Of a stretch of 64,000 bases of DNA, positions 1 through 12,781 are shown piece after piece. Source of the DNA: Tricholomella constricta (lineage: Eukaryota; Basidiomycota; Agaricomycetes; Agaricales; Lyophyllaceae); contig JAACJP010000002.1 in the NCBI GenBank assembly GCA_013368375.1, positions 62,001-126,000 of the forward strand, given 5' to 3'. The notes under the pieces are model-generated. The model was given only the letters and a program-made list of their open reading frames with translations. It made no database searches and was not told the DNA's origin. Position 1 is the first letter of the stretch, and each line of letters starts with the position of its first letter. Both the position numbers and the translations under genes were made by a program.

Positions 1-1843
1 CTACCATTGGGGGATCAAATTCCAGTAAGCCGTACCGATAAAGCGTTCTCCGAACGCAGGCTGCGAGACGGCAAATGAATATTCGATCACAGGAGCTATG
101 ATTCGAACATCAAATCAATTAGTCAGGCCTTTAATCATTCAAAAATCCCACCTTTGTGTTCAAGGATAGATTCTGCCTGTGCTCGAAGGATCTTGACCAG
201 GCCCATTTCGCTTGTGAATGCACCAGATGAAACAATCTTCTTTGCGCGGATCGGAATAGACTCGATGAGGTCTTTCCCCACTTCGTTCGCAGCATCTGCA
301 CCGAGAATTTGCTCGATATCCACAAACGCAACGGCTGGGGTCAGGGGAGCATTGTATGTAGTAAACTCGGATGCAGGTGCATCTGGTGAAACGGTGTATA
401 TGACTGTATTAAGGGCCTGGTCTTGCAAGTTGGTCCCGACAGCGGGCAAATCCACCTAATAGTCAATGTTGTCATCAACATAAGACTCCATCGCATCAGG
501 AAACCTATATAGCCTTACCTCCACCGGTATTCCAACTTGTTCAAGAATTCTGGAGAGAACATAACAGTCAGAATATCTTTATGCGAAAGTCGCAGCGTGG
601 CGTACCGCCTATCTCCTATCCCGCTCAGCTCTAGGAAATGTGGGCTCTGTAGTAGCATTAATGGACTGATAAAGAAATGTTCAAATCTGAACGACGACTC
701 ACCCCTATGGCCCCAGATGCAATTATCACCTCATTGCAAACCTTGACCACATATTCTGGCCCAAGTTCCGCATTGAGGAGGGGGGTGGATATAAATTTTA
801 CTCCAGTTGCCCGTGAAAGGGAGCCAGAGCGGCTACCCCACACAAGACCACTTGCCTGATGTCCAATAAGGATGATGAGATTCGACTTCTTCTGCAGTGA
901 AGGGTAAATATATGCATTCGCGCTGCTGCTCCGTGTATTTCCGTCTGGCGCAACGACAGTCTTGTTTCCGGGCTTAATTGAATACTGGAATCTGGCTGCG
1001 CCGTTTGGTTTCCCAGATGCGACGTCAGGGTTTTGGGCCAGGCCAGGTATAGCCGCTCGAGCCGCTTCAACAATATATCCTGCGGCCACTGTCGCTTCGT
1101 AGGGCTGAGGAAATCCTGCATCGACCTTGCCGTTGTATCCGTGGACGTCTGGATTCACGGTTGCCCCTAAAGATATCTGCTGTGGATTGGGCAAGTGGTA
1201 ATTCTCGGATTTTTTCATGTACCTAATCGAGCATAAGCATTTGCATGGTCGAGCACTATGATGGTTCAGTAACCCACTGCATAAGGGACTTGAAATTCCA
1301 CCCCGGATTGCCAAGTTGTTCAAGACTGTCGTATTGATCGATCGTTGCACGTGTCCAGCACATACCATTAATAGATGAGCTACCGCCGAGAACTTTGCCT
1401 CTAAACAGAATCATCAGCCTTGTCATCATTTACATGAGTAGACAGACATACTGGGTCATGGGGAGAACGTTCCCCCCAACCGTCTGGGCCGTGGTGTTAT
1501 GCTTCCAGTCATAAATGCTAGTGACGGAGATAGACTGTCCAGGATCATTAACTATAGGGTCATGCTGAGCGTCCTGTCCTGCTTCAATGACAAGAACTGA
1601 GACTCTGAAGTCTTCGGCAAGACGGCTCGCCACAGTTAGGCCTGATAATTAAAGGTCATTAAGACTAATGGTCCAGGGCTATAGAAGGGTTTGCATACCT
1701 GCTGTCCCTCCTCCTACTACCACATATGAGAATGTCTTGTTCAGTACGTCAAGCGGATTCTCAGTGATGTGGATTCCATTGACTCCAGAATTTGAGAGGA
1801 AGGCAAGTCCAAGGGTTGTACCTATCCAGATCGAGGTCAGCAT
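1..1843 (-). CDS. Secreted GMC oxidoreductase (aryl-alcohol oxidase/glucose oxidase type), 3' end off the window
   Basis: FAD-dependent glucose-methanol-choline oxidoreductase. These enzymes oxidise alcohols or sugars outside the cell and supply H2O2 for lignocellulose decay. The start at 1843 gives a hydrophobic N-terminus (MLTSIWIGTTLGLAFLSNSG) that reads as a signal peptide. The FAD dinucleotide motif VVVGGGTAG follows, split by an intron near 1640-1698. Later exons give the GMC signature GKVLGGSSSINGM (about 1370-1420), the second signature SPHFLELSGIGD (about 615-655), and DLPAVGTNLQDQ (about 415-455). Frames join through at least six short introns; one near 1221-1281 restores the continuous LMQYMKKSENYH. 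The last exon (about 1-100) reads APVIEYSFAVSQPAFGERF and then leaves the window, so the catalytic His-His/Asn pair is not seen. I see no frameshift or stop inside exons. The GMC family is sure; the substrate class is not. Confidence 0.88.
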
Positions 1844-3715
1844 GATATTGAAAGATCAAGATGCGGACGCCCCGACCTTAAGTACTCAGTGAGAATGGGA
1901 GAGTGATGTCGACCATCAGGCTCGCTCGACGTAGGTCTTCTTCTCTTACCCCATATGATATGATGACTCGCGATGGTATGGAAGACGACGACAACAGAAA
2001 GCACCTGACAAAGAGTCACAAGGTCAATTTACTCCTCGTACTGGCGTTTAACTTTAAGGGTCTACACACCGTGCGCCGTAAATTGGGTCACAACGCCAAC
2101 ACGATTCCTGGCCGTAGCATTCAACCGTGTCTCGAGTGAGTGAGGTCCATCCCAAATATTTACTGCATCATCGCTCAAGCTTCTTCCCAGCTACCTTCGA
2201 TGTCATTAAGGACACCATTCACCCGCCAATCTTGCGTTTTCACTGGGTTTTGATCGACGTGGTATCTTCACTTGTCTTTGCAGTCATAGTGGCCGGCTGG
2301 CTCAACGACAAGATAGCCGACCTTCCTTCATCCACGGACTGTCCGTCGTGTTACACCCTCGGTGTAATCATGATGATGGGGTTGTCAAGTACGGACCGGG
2401 GTCCCCTGGCGCACTCAAGAGTGTTCGAGCCTATGCGAGCATCAAAAAAAGGCAAGACATGATATTCTCGAGGCACCTACCAGAAATCCCAACTCCCTTG
2501 AATTTAATGGACTGACATGTGACCGATGTCCTGGTGGGTGGGACTTGTGATGAAAGGAACACGGTGGTATGGGTGAAAGGAGTATGGCAATAGCCGAACC
2601 GCCTCGGGCAACGAAGAACAAGCGCTGTCCACTATCGTATCAGCCGGCCATGCACGAAGATGTGTGATCCAACAAAAACCACATTAAAAGCAAACAATCC
2701 TGCTTACCTTTATGGCCATGTCATACACTGTTGCACTGACATGAGCACTCAGCTGGATCGGGATGACAGATTCGACTGCAAAGAGCTTGACAACTTGAAG
2801 ATGGGAAATCGGTAGATGTTAAGGAAGATTACGTACCGTTCCATCACCGTCCTTCGCGGACTCGGAAGCATAAGCACAGATCACATAAGGTGAATTGAAG
2901 GTTGAAATCTTGGTTGAAATGCACGCTTCACGAATGACTGAACATGGTGTTACCACGAGGAGTAGGAGTCTGAAGAAGGAGGATGTAAACAGCGCGGGTT
3001 ACGGCGGTAGAAATGTTCTGAGGTTTCGTAGCTACGGCAGGAATAAGGGACCAAGAATTTTGCGTGGCCCGGAAGACTCGACAAGAACTTTGAGTAGGGC
3101 CGTGTTATCTGGGATGCGCTTCATCAAGCTGAGGTAAGTACCAACTAAGTCCTGGTATAATATCGGGAATTTACTGATAGAATGCATGTCAAATAAGTAT
3201 CGATGCAGCATTAGAATGGTACGCACGGGTCATTTTCACTCATATTCTCGATGCACAGCAAGATAACTAGATTCTACAGGTCATTACCTTGCCTGGTGCA
3301 TAAGGTACTTTAATGGGAAGACTGCGACGTCAAAAACTTGAACAGCCTCACGATTGGGCCTGACATGTAGTATGATGTTTCCCAAGATACTCCTCCTTCT
3401 CCGACCTTAACTTTCAGCACCCGAAGGCTGCTCCTTCCACCTTGCGTCAAATTCCTCGAAGGAACAATTCTCTGCCTCTGAAATACGGCTGTTTAAGAGC
3501 ACTGCGGCCGCGAAGTCATTCCAATTAAGGACATCACCACCAGGCCTTAGAGCAGACAAGCGTTCCGGTCTTTTTGAAGACGGTTTTGATATCCTTCTAC
3601 GCGCCATTGGCCCTTTTTCAGTACTGAGGCCGACAACGCGCAGTAACATAGATGGCTTGTCGTCGTGCGCAATAACAGAAACCCGTCCTCTCCTGCCAGA
3701 TGCCCGCCCGCTAAC
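1844..3715. other. Intergenic region, no convincing gene
   Basis: No reading frame here has recognisable domains or joins across plausible introns. A minus-strand frame at about 3407-3649 has protein-like composition (it includes WNDFAAAVLLNSRISEAE) and could be a lost 3' exon of the F-box-CNH gene. I could not find a clean junction for it. Confidence 0.5.
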
Positions 3716-5242
3716 TCAGTCGATAAATTGCAGTCCAAGCAAGCGGCCGTCATCTGCTTGAATCATCAAGAGCTCTGGCGAGACGCAGAGCACACTGTGA
3801 CCAATCCAGATCGTCTGCACGAGTGAACCGTTGTTGGCGTGTCGGACCTCGATGTTCCCTGCTCCAAAGGCGAGTAGATAGGGTTTGCGTAGAACTGCGA
3901 GGGGTGGGGGACGTGTTAGATGATGAGATGGATCGACTGCGAATGCGTGCAACACGCGAACGCACCGACTGTGTGGACCGAGTCGCTCCGCCAGCGGACT
4001 GGTGGTTTCGTGATGGGGTGCCCCTGATTGTTGACGTGCAAAGCAAAAGCTGCCACAGTGGTGATTAGTACAAGGTTGAAGTTACGAGGCACAGACAAAG
4101 AAGGTCGACGCACAGTGGTAGCAAAGTAACAGATCATGGCCCGTACGGAATACCGCACGGCATTTCATGGATTTACTGTCATGGTGGGTAGCCGATGGAT
4201 CAAGGAGCGGTTGAGTGATCAGCGTTTCGACATCGACCACTTCGAAGTCGTGGCGGCTCGTCCCAGCGACCAGCTTAGTACGCAGAAAGTGGATCGAGGT
4301 GACCCGTTCGCTGATATAGAATTCCTAGGAAAGTGTTAAGATAGCACGTGGAATAGGATAGAAGCATCGTAGAAATCGTACCTTGTACAATTGCAAGGAG
4401 TAACCTTGAGAGGGGGTGCGTACCGGCTCCATGAGTTTGCAAGTGGTTGAGAGTCCTGCTTTGACTACGCATACAAGATGTCGTCCCGATATAACACCAA
4501 CTTTAAAAAAGGTTGCGTGCGAGGAAACGCGTGTGCATGACGAGGAATCTCGAGGCATAGCAGGTTGCAGAATATTCAAGGGGATGGTCATAATTCGGTG
4601 TCCTGATGCGTCGCGTGAGTTGATCACCATGATAATGTGGAGGGGCAGGAATGACCTGAAAGCAAAACGACAAGGTTGTGTTTCTCCAATACATCGATTT
4701 GAGTGACGGGATCTGGCATAGAGAGGACGCGACTCGGCGGAGCTCCTGAAGCGAGACTACACAGTAAAACGCCATTATCTGTGCCAAATAGGATGCATTG
4801 CTTCCCTCCTGTGTTGTATCTGAGAGTTGAGTGATCAATTACGTGTGGTGATCAAAAGGCACTCACGGATTGGGATCGCGCAATTGGCGCGAAGCCTCGT
4901 CGACGTCAGGTTTACTGAACGTACAACAAGCCGTCCGAAGAGATGATATCTGCTCGCCGGTGCCCAGGCCCTGCAGACGACACTGCAAGCCAACAGGGTC
5001 GGTACATCGTCATAGAGGTAGTCAATTACTCGTTCGAACAGCTCTTGTGGGATTCTACCGCTCAGTGAGGTTGGGAGTGGTGCGAGAGGTCGTTGAGGGC
5101 TGGACGGCTGTTTTTGCGCCTCAAATTGCTTTCTAGTGCGGTTGAGAAGGACGATTCGCTTTGCAAGGTTAGCGAAGGAGGCCATAGGTGAGGTGGTTGG
5201 AGGTTGAGCGGATTCAGAATTTAATAATGACATGGTCGTCAT
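3716..5242 (-). CDS. F-box protein fused to a CNH (citron homology) domain
   Basis: The ATG at 5242 (MTTMSLLN) opens a first exon of about 125 codons. It contains an F-box, RIPQELFERVIDYLYDD, then TLLACSVVCRAWAPASR, which would bind SKP1. Splicing at about 4876 (donor GTGAGT) to about 4819 continues in frame as ANCAIPIRGKQCILFGTDNG, the first strands of a CNH domain, then SMPDPVTQIDVLEKHNLVVLL. Later exons give VSSHATFFKVGVISGRHLVC, the FEVVDVETL segment, and finally AFGAGNIEVRHANNGSLVQ, all landmarks of the CNH domain of fungal Rho1 exchange factors (Rom1/Rom2 type). No DH or PH domain is visible. The stop at 3716 closes the last strand. CNH domains bind small GTPases or membranes, so an SCF adaptor that reads Rho or vacuolar signalling is possible but is inference. 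The exon joins in the middle third are less certain. Confidence 0.72.
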
Positions 5243-5820
5243 TGCTAAGGAGGGGAAATCTCGCCGAGGACTGCAGATTCAATTATAACTCATCAATGTC
5301 GCTGGCCAGTGGGTTCAATTGAAGGGACGGAGAAAGGATTTCTTAAACTCGGTATGTGGTTGTGAATAGCGTTCGAATTCGGCAGCCGGTCAGAAAACGC
5401 GATGACGTTTATGCGCCGAAGTTGAAATTTTTGAGAAGTTGAACATTGGATAGAGAATAAAGACGATTAATTCTTGAGGAGCTCAAGAAGCTACTTATAC
5501 TACTTACGAGCCCATGGAAGCCAAAGAGGTCTGTCAGTGTCACCCACTGATGCGACAAGAAGCTGACAAAGCGAAGGGACACCACCGAAGAGCAAGCTGG
5601 CCTGTGCATGTGTCAAATATATCTGATAGTTTCCACTTGCCACATGTGTGGTTTCCAAAGCTCCTCTGGTTTTCCAGTGCAACCTGGGATGCGTAACGGT
5701 ACAGCACGGCTCGACGTCGTTGAAAAAATTAGCACGTGGGCGCATGACTAAGCCACGGGGCCGATTTCACAGCAGAGTCAAACTGAAAGTTAGTTCAGCT
5801 ATACGTCGACGACGACGAGC
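5243..5820. promoter_or_regulatory. Divergent promoter region between the F-box-CNH gene and UPF1
   Basis: These 578 bp separate two divergent start codons (5242 minus, 5821 plus) and must hold both promoters and 5' leaders. I see no clear TATA box or other named motif. Short open frames inside it have no recognisable content. Confidence 0.5.
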
Positions 5821-8800
5821 ATGGACACCTTTGACAATTTTCAGTACGACTCCGCTTCCTCCTACGGGGGCATGGGCGTCGTAGACGATAATTCTTCTGT
5901 CTACACTGCCAATACCCAGGATAATGCCTCCTCTGTCGATCTCTCGAGCCTGTCAATCTCGGATTACAATTCTGTGGCGGAGAATGGCCACGCTCACAGT
6001 CACCCCGCGCGAAACGGTCTCGACGAAGACTTTGACGCTGTTCTAGATGACTTGAAGGACGAGGGCATCGTTGATTTACCTCCTCATGCATGCAGGTTCG
6101 TGTTTAACTGTGACTCGTTCTTTATGTGGGCTTGACATTTTTCTGCGTGGTAGCTACTGTGGCATCCATTCACCAGCATCCGTTGTGAAATGTTTGATCT
6201 GTTCAAAGTGGTTTTGCAACTCGCGAGGAAATACTTCGGCGTCTCATATCGTCAACCATCTCGTACGCGCCAAACACAAGGAGGTCATCCTTCACGCGGA
6301 GAGTCCTCTCGGCGAAACAACGCCAGAATGCTATAACTGTGGTAGCAAAAACGTATTCATGTTAGGATTTATCCCTGCCAAAAGCGATACCGTCGTTGTG
6401 TTACTGTGCCGGTGCGTCTTTCCGTCCCCTTCTCCTTTCTTTCGCTGATGCACCATTAGTCAACCCTGCGCCGCAATCTCCAAAGACATCTCCTGGAATG
6501 CGTCCCTTTGGGCACCTCTCATCGATGACCGCTCTTTCCTTTCTTGGCTGGTCAAACCGCCAACTGAAACCGAGCAACTGCGCTCTCGCCAGATCTCATT
6601 TAACCAGATCAACCGCCTAGAAGATATGTGGCGCGACAATGCGAACGCGACTCTCGAGGATCTCGAGAAACCAGGCATTGACGACGAGCCCCAGCCAATC
6701 ATGGTTCGCTATGAGGATGCCTACCAGTACCAGAACATTTTTGGGCCTCTGGTCAAAATCGAAGCGGACTATGATAAAAGGCTCAAGGAGAGTCAGACAC
6801 AAACTGACATCACCGTCCGGTGGGATTTGGGCTTAAATCAGAAGCGCGTCGCGTGGTTCTGTCTGCCCAAGTTGGAAAGTGGCGAAGTGAGGCTTGCCGT
6901 TGGCGACGAACTCAGGTTGAGGTACACGGGAGAACTGCACAAGGCTTGGGAAGGTGTTGGTCATGTTCTCAAGATTCCTAACAGTGAGTGCATCGAAAAC
7001 AATAGATGATCTAGCTCATCTCGATACAGATGTTTCCGACGAAATCGGCTTGGAACTTCGCAGGACGGAAGGCGTCCCCTCCGAATGCACGCATAATTTT
7101 GCGGCTGACTTTGTCTGGAAGTCAACGAGCTTCGATCGCATGCAGCTCGCCATGAAGACATTCGCCGTCGACGAAAAGAGCGTCAGCGGTTACATTGTGC
7201 GTATTTTTTTAAAAAATGCTCTTCACTACGTCATCCGACTTCCCCTCCTCACCAGTATCACAAACTCCTCGGGCACGAGCTGGAGCCGCAGGTCCTGCGC
7301 ACCCAGATGCCGAAGCGCTTCTCCGCGCCAGGTTTGCCGGAGCTCAACCACTCGCAGATGTACGCCGTCAAGAGCGTGCTGCAGAAGCCCATCAGCCTGA
7401 TCCAGGGCCCGCCAGGCACGGGTAAGACCGTGACCTCCGCCTCGATCGTGTACCACCTTGCGAAGATGAACCCGGGGCAGGTGCTTGTATGCGCGCCTTC
7501 GAACGTCGCTGTTGACCAGCTCACGGAGAAGATCCACAACACCGGGCTCAAGGTCGTTCGGCTGACGGCCAAATCACGCGAGGCGCTGGACTCGAGTGTC
7601 GGGTTCTTGACGCTGCACCAGCAGGTCGCGAATAGCACGACGCATGTGGAGCTGCAGAAGCTGATCATGCTAAAGACGGAGCAGGGCGAATTGAGCAGTA
7701 ACGATGAGCGGAAGTATAAGACGCTGATCAGGCAGTGCGAGAAGGAGATTTTGGGCGCGGCGGATGTGATTTGCTGCACTTGTGTGGGCGCGGGAGATCC
7801 CAGGTTGAGCAAGTTGAAATTTAGGACAGTGTTGATTGATGAGGCTACGCAAGCCGCTGAACCTGGTTTGTGATTTTGTCTTTGTTTTGCCACAAGTTGG
7901 CTTTCTGATTCATTTCATCTCGTAGAATGTATGATTCCACTAGTTCTAGGTTGCAAGCAAGTAGTTCTCGTTGGAGATCATCAGGTACACTTCTACCATT
8001 CCCATTGTGTCAGTGCTAACAATTACTGTACAGCAACTCGGTCCAGTCATCATGAACAAGAAAGCTGCGCGCGCAGGTCTCACTCAGTCGCTTTTCGAAC
8101 GCCTCGTCGTACTCAGCAACAGGCCTATCCGCTTGCAAGTGCAGTACCGCATGCATCCCTGCTTGTCAGAGTTTCCCTCGAACATGTTTTACGAGGGCAC
8201 TTTGCAGAACGGTGTCACTGCCCCAGAGCGTCTACGGAAGAACGTTGACTTCCCATGGCCTATCCCCGACACGCCCATGTTCTTCTATCAGAATCTAGGC
8301 CAGGAGGAGATTTCGAGTAGTGGAACATCTTTCTTGAACAGGTCTTTTTTCTTATTGAGTACTCGTTTGATATTTTATTGACGCGAATGGCAGGACCGAA
8401 GCCTCCAATGTCGAGAAGATCGTCACCAAGTTCTTCAAATCGGGCGTTGTGCCCGGCCAGATCGGTGTTGTCACGCCTTATGAGGGTCAACGCTCGTACA
8501 TCGTCAACTATATGCAGTTCAACGGCTCGCTCAAGAAGGACTTATACAAGGAGATCGAGGTCGCTAGTGTTGATGCGTTCCAAGGACGTGAAAAGGACTA
8601 CATCATTCTCAGCTGTGTTAGGAGCAACGAGCACCAGGGTATTGGCTTCTTGAACGACCCGCGTCGTTTGAACGTTGCACTCACTCGAGCCAAGTATGGC
8701 GTGGTTATCTTGGGGAACCCCAAAGTACTCAGCAAGGTATGTCCTCATTTGGATCTTCTCAATGGACGTCACTAATATGACTTTGCCTCCGCAGCACCCC

Positions 8801-9532
8801 CTATGGCATTACCTTCTTACGCACTACAAGGAGAAGAGTTGCCTTGTGGAGGGCCCGCTCAATAACTTGCAGCCAAGCATGATCCAATTCAGCAAGCCTC
8901 GCCGCACTCTCGTCAAGTCCATGGACCAGTTTCGTCGTCATGAGACGAATGCACGCGACTTCTTGGGTCCTGCAGCAACCGGTATGATGAATGATCGTAT
9001 GTCCATCCTTGCACCTCTATCATCCGAATGCACTGACAGGGTTTCTATTCATCCAATAGCTCATGCTCGTCGTTCAGGCACTCCGAGCCGTTTCGATGCA
9101 AGCTTCTACCGCACCCACGACGCTTTGGGGTATATCCCGTCCGACGTCCAATCCCTGCGATCTCAAGCCACCTATTCATCTGGACTGCCCATGTTTAGCG
9201 CCCCTGGTCCTTTCGGCCCTGGTATCCCTCGTGGCGTCAACGGCGCTAAGCGCAGCGCCTACAGCTACGCATCGTCCATTGTCTCCCAAGATGCAGGCCC
9301 GAGCGTCACGGACAACAGCAGCGTCATAGGCGGTGGAAGCTCCGTCAATATGGCATTCTCGCAGAGCGACCGATTGAGGCGCCGCACGTCCTTTGGGTCT
9401 GCCTCTGTCACTGGCACGAGTGACCTTGGGAGCCTGTCGCAATACGATTACAAGAGCCAGGATGAGGCTGCGGATCTGGACGACGTCAAGTCGCAGTACG
9501 CTGGCACGCAGTCTGGAGTGACAGTTTTCTAG
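5821..9532 (+). CDS. UPF1: UPF1/NAM7, ATP-dependent RNA helicase of nonsense-mediated mRNA decay
   Basis: Cytoplasmic superfamily-1 helicase that triggers decay of mRNAs with premature stops, working with UPF2/UPF3 and release factors. The start at 5821 gives an acidic, Ser-rich tail. Next comes the Cys/His-rich UPF2-binding domain ([26 protein letters not shown], then [13 protein letters not shown]), split by introns near 6094-6152 and 6411-6460. The helicase core shows Walker A GPPGTGKT (about 7409-7432), [27 protein letters not shown] and [11 protein letters not shown]. The C-terminal tail has several SQ dipeptides (SLRSQ, SIVSQ, SLSQ, VKSQ), the usual sites for SMG1/ATM-like kinases. About ten introns; one near 8998-9059 precedes the tail. 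The predicted length of about 1,080 residues fits the family. All helicase motifs look intact. Confidence 0.96.
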
Positions 9533-11157
9533 TGACTGGCATTGCACTCCAACCGCAGGTGTTACCAACCCTTCTATCCGTCCCCGCCTTCGACTGTTCT
9601 GTTGCTTAACATTGGATTGTCGACGGGGGTGCTTGTGCGTGCGCATATTACTGCGCGCAGACGCATTCGCTCCCGCTCGATAACCGAGTAGCTTGTTACA
9701 GACACGCACCGGCGCACACCTCTACCTCCCGTTCTTCGCCTCGATTCGCAGGTCTTCTCAGCATACATCTTGGAACCGAACACCTACCTGTCCCATCATC
9801 CTATCCACCGAACAGCCACTGCTCCATTCAGCCCCATTGACTCTTGAGGCTGTGAATGACAGTGGCTGCTGACCCGCCTATGTATGTCGTGCCTGGTGCT
9901 GGTCGCGTTGGCCGCCGTTAATATCTTCGACAAATATGGAGATGGTCGGCTCTGCGAGGGTAACACGTTTACGACCCGCTATGCTCTTATGCTTCATGCC
10001 TTTTCTTCTTGCAGTGAATGGTTTTCGCGTAGTCGGTTGGCGTAGGATGGAGGGTAGATCTCTTCGTTCCAGGTAGTTTTGATGGCTCCCTCCCTGTTAC
10101 CCAACCCCAAATCGTATATATAAATCTCGGTCGTGAAATGCTTATGAATTTTCCAGATCTGCCGTTGAGTTGTTGTGCCGTCCTCGATACTTGCCATGGC
10201 AGTTTGACATATTCTCAAGATTCTGTGGTTGGTTGGTTGAGGAACAATCAGGCGCCTGCACTGAACGTCATCCTATTAATAAATCATATCATCGAAAGCT
10301 AGATTATATTTCTTCACCTCTTCGGGTGGATAGTAAGCATCTGATAAAACGAGTGTAACCAATAAGCCAAGAAGCAAATCCACAAGTTCAGTACATCGCT
10401 CCGATGTATAATGTCATTGACATTCCGCTCAACGTGGCGACGGTGACGGTGTAATCGTCCGACGGCAATCCGACGGTGTAAGTAATACTGTCGGCTCACT
10501 TAATTAGATTTAACTAATCCTCCCCCAGGAAATGCATCTGACCTTTCCAGATCCTCCTATTGTTATTATGTTTCGGTCACGACGTTTGATAGACAGAACT
10601 CAATCCCTGTTAGGCGTGCGCCAAGGCCCTATTTGCGGTGGTTGCGAAATGGATCATCGTGGATTGATGAACCTGTCTTGTTCCGGCATGTCGTGTGTGT
10701 CCCTTGTGACTTTTCCGCTTGTGGGCCCTAATTTTTTATTCTACTTAAGACCATTTAGTAAGTTGCCCAAGCCCTGCTGACTTTCACTTTCGCAATTTTC
10801 TGTCACTGACGCCCATCGCCAGAATACCAACCTCCTTCCAGGCGTATCCTTCTTTTCTGGGGGCTGAGCAGCGCTCGCTTCTATAGGAACTCATTGACTC
10901 ACGCGACTCGTGAGGCCTTGAGGCCTGAATCACTCGCTCTTATTTTTGTTTTTCTCTCGTTGGCTGTCGCTATCGTTCCTTCCTTTATTCATCGTTTCCT
11001 CATCTAACGCAAGTTAGTCTCTCCTGGCCCCACGCAGCTCAGGCTCACATAGACTGACAGCCTGCTAACATCACCGGAAACGAAGCTTTAAGTTCTTCGC
11101 TCACACACTCCACGAACTCCGAAGCCATTTGAGACCACTGAAGAAACCCGCAGCAAC
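9533..11157. other. Intergenic region and UTRs
   Basis: About 1.6 kb holding the UPF1 3' UTR and the promoter and leader of the gene at 11158. The last 250 bp are pyrimidine-rich, as usual before fungal start codons. No gene, repeat or RNA was recognised. Confidence 0.5.
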
Positions 11158-12030
11158 ATGTCGGCTGAATCATACTCGGGCGAAAAATCACGATCCCTCT
11201 CCGTAGAAATACCAGGCTCCTCCTCTGTCAATTCTTCCCTCGTTTCCTCTCCTACCGGTATCCTCTCCACATCCACATCGATATCTGCATCCACGTCCAC
11301 GTCCACGTCCACCACAGCTTCCACCTCCTCCCTGCCCGACAGACCCAGCATCAGCTTCGCCCCCCTTCCCGAGCTAGCGCCGCGGAGGCGGCGGTCAACG
11401 GCTCCGCTAGGGATGGCCGCACGCAGCCAGCTCATGCGGCGGCGGCGGCACCTCCAAAACAGCTTCGAGAACGAGGGCGGGAACGCAATGTGGACGGACG
11501 AGGAGATGGAACAGCAGCGGCAGGTCGCGATGAATGAGGCGCGGCGGCGGCACTACCAGCACCATTATTATGATGAGGATGAGGATATGGAGGGGGAGGA
11601 TCCATTCTTGGCGCTTGGGAAGCTGGTTAAGGGCGCGGGGAAGAGTATATGGCGGAGAGTCTCGCAAAGGGACCTGGCCAAGAAAGGGAAGGCAAAGGAG
11701 AAGGAGAAAGGAGTGGAGGGCGAGGTGGAGTCGTCGCCTGGGGGAGGGGAGGGGGACGAGAATCGGAGTGGGCGCGGGACGGAGGTGGAGGCGGAGTCAA
11801 CGTCCGCCGTGTCAGAGTCGGAACAGCAGCGCCATGTGCTGGCCACGATCACGCCGAACGAGGGGGACGCGGCGGAGATCGATGCCGACGACGACGAGCA
11901 TTTCCGCCTCGTCGGCCAGACGGAAACGATTCGGGACGGCCATGCGAAATACGCATGGATAACTGAGGCCCTGAACGATACAGCTAGCCCAAGGCCCTCG
12001 CAGTCAGACTATTCACATGAACATTCATGA
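11158..12030 (+). CDS. Low-complexity hypothetical protein, single exon
   Basis: A 290-codon uninterrupted frame starting AACATGTCG. The N-terminal third is Ser/Thr-rich and includes a coding microsatellite of TCCACG-type repeats (about 11268-11320) giving alternating Ser-Thr. The middle holds Arg-rich helices (AARSQLMRRRRHLQN), then an acidic EDEDMEGEDPFLALGKLV and the motif KLVKGAGKSIWRRVSQRDLA. The latter is the most protein-like segment and perhaps the only folded or binding part. The rest is Lys/Glu/Gly/Ser-rich and probably disordered. No signal peptide, membrane segment or known domain. I do not recognise the family. The long frame and the amphipathic segment support it as a real gene. 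Confidence 0.7.
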   Translation: MSAESYSGEKSRSLSVEIPGSSSVNSSLVSSPTGILSTSTSISASTSTSTSTTASTSSLPDRPSISFAPLPELAPRRRRSTAPLGMAARSQLMRRRRHLQNSFENEGGNAMWTDEEMEQQRQVAMNEARRRHYQHHYYDEDEDMEGEDPFLALGKLVKGAGKSIWRRVSQRDLAKKGKAKEKEKGVEGEVESSPGGGEGDENRSGRGTEVEAESTSAVSESEQQRHVLATITPNEGDAAEIDADDDEHFRLVGQTETIRDGHAKYAWITEALNDTASPRPSQSDYSHEHS

Positions 12031-12781
12031 ACATCAAACGGATGGATGGAAGGAAGGATCGACTTTTATTCGGGTTTGTTTGTCATACCTCGTCCCAGAC
12101 GAACAGCTTCGTGCTTTAAATCTACTTTATACCATCTTCTATTGCTCACTATTACCAGGTGTACGATACTTACTAGCTCCGCGTACCGAGAAAATCATCC
12201 GGATAGTCCTTTGTTTAACGTCGTCTGCAAGCGTCTGCTAAGTTCTGGGTCATCAAGCTGGATTGAGGTGCAATCGATCTGGACCTCCAAACGCTCCAGT
12301 ACTTATCCTTTCGTTGAGCATCGCATGGAACTCACTCCGTCAATACGTCAAGCTCGGGGTTTTGCTCTGCCCGTCGTCAACCCTGACACAGCCACTCCAC
12401 ATTAAGACAGACAAGTTCTCAGCAGCAAAAGCATGCTGCTCATTGACTCCCTATAAATGAGATTTCGCGCCCCAAGTCACCAGTGCAAATACACGACGGT
12501 TTGCGCCCAAGATGCAGCAACAGGTTTGGCGCGAGCGGGCCGAGATGGGGCAATCATTATAATGCTTACATCAGCGAGCCTCGTTTTGAGTTTGACCCTG
12601 TGTCGGTTGCAACGAGTGTACCTTTTCATTCTTTTCTCATTCCTTAGAACGGACGTCTGCGGCCTGCCCTTTCTCTTCCCCGCAGCCTTATCCCAGCTGC
12701 TTCCTGTATCTCTCCATCTCTTAGCTATACATCTTTCTCGCGGTCTGCTCTTGAGTGCTCCGCGTTTTCATTCGTATAGCA
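12031..12781. other. Intergenic region with TATA-like box and pyrimidine-rich leader
   Basis: No gene seen. A TATAAA lies at about 12452-12457, and the last 150 bp before 12782 are C/T-rich, as in many fungal 5' leaders. Short open frames here have no recognisable content. Confidence 0.45.

Noticed and set aside
1668..1892. Small plus-strand frame at the GMC 5' end
   Set aside because: Antisense shadow of the signal peptide and FAD-motif exon of the GMC gene.
5371..5390. tRNA B-box-like GTTCGAATTC
   Set aside because: No matching A box or cloverleaf arms around it. A similar string near 19195 also lacks tRNA structure.
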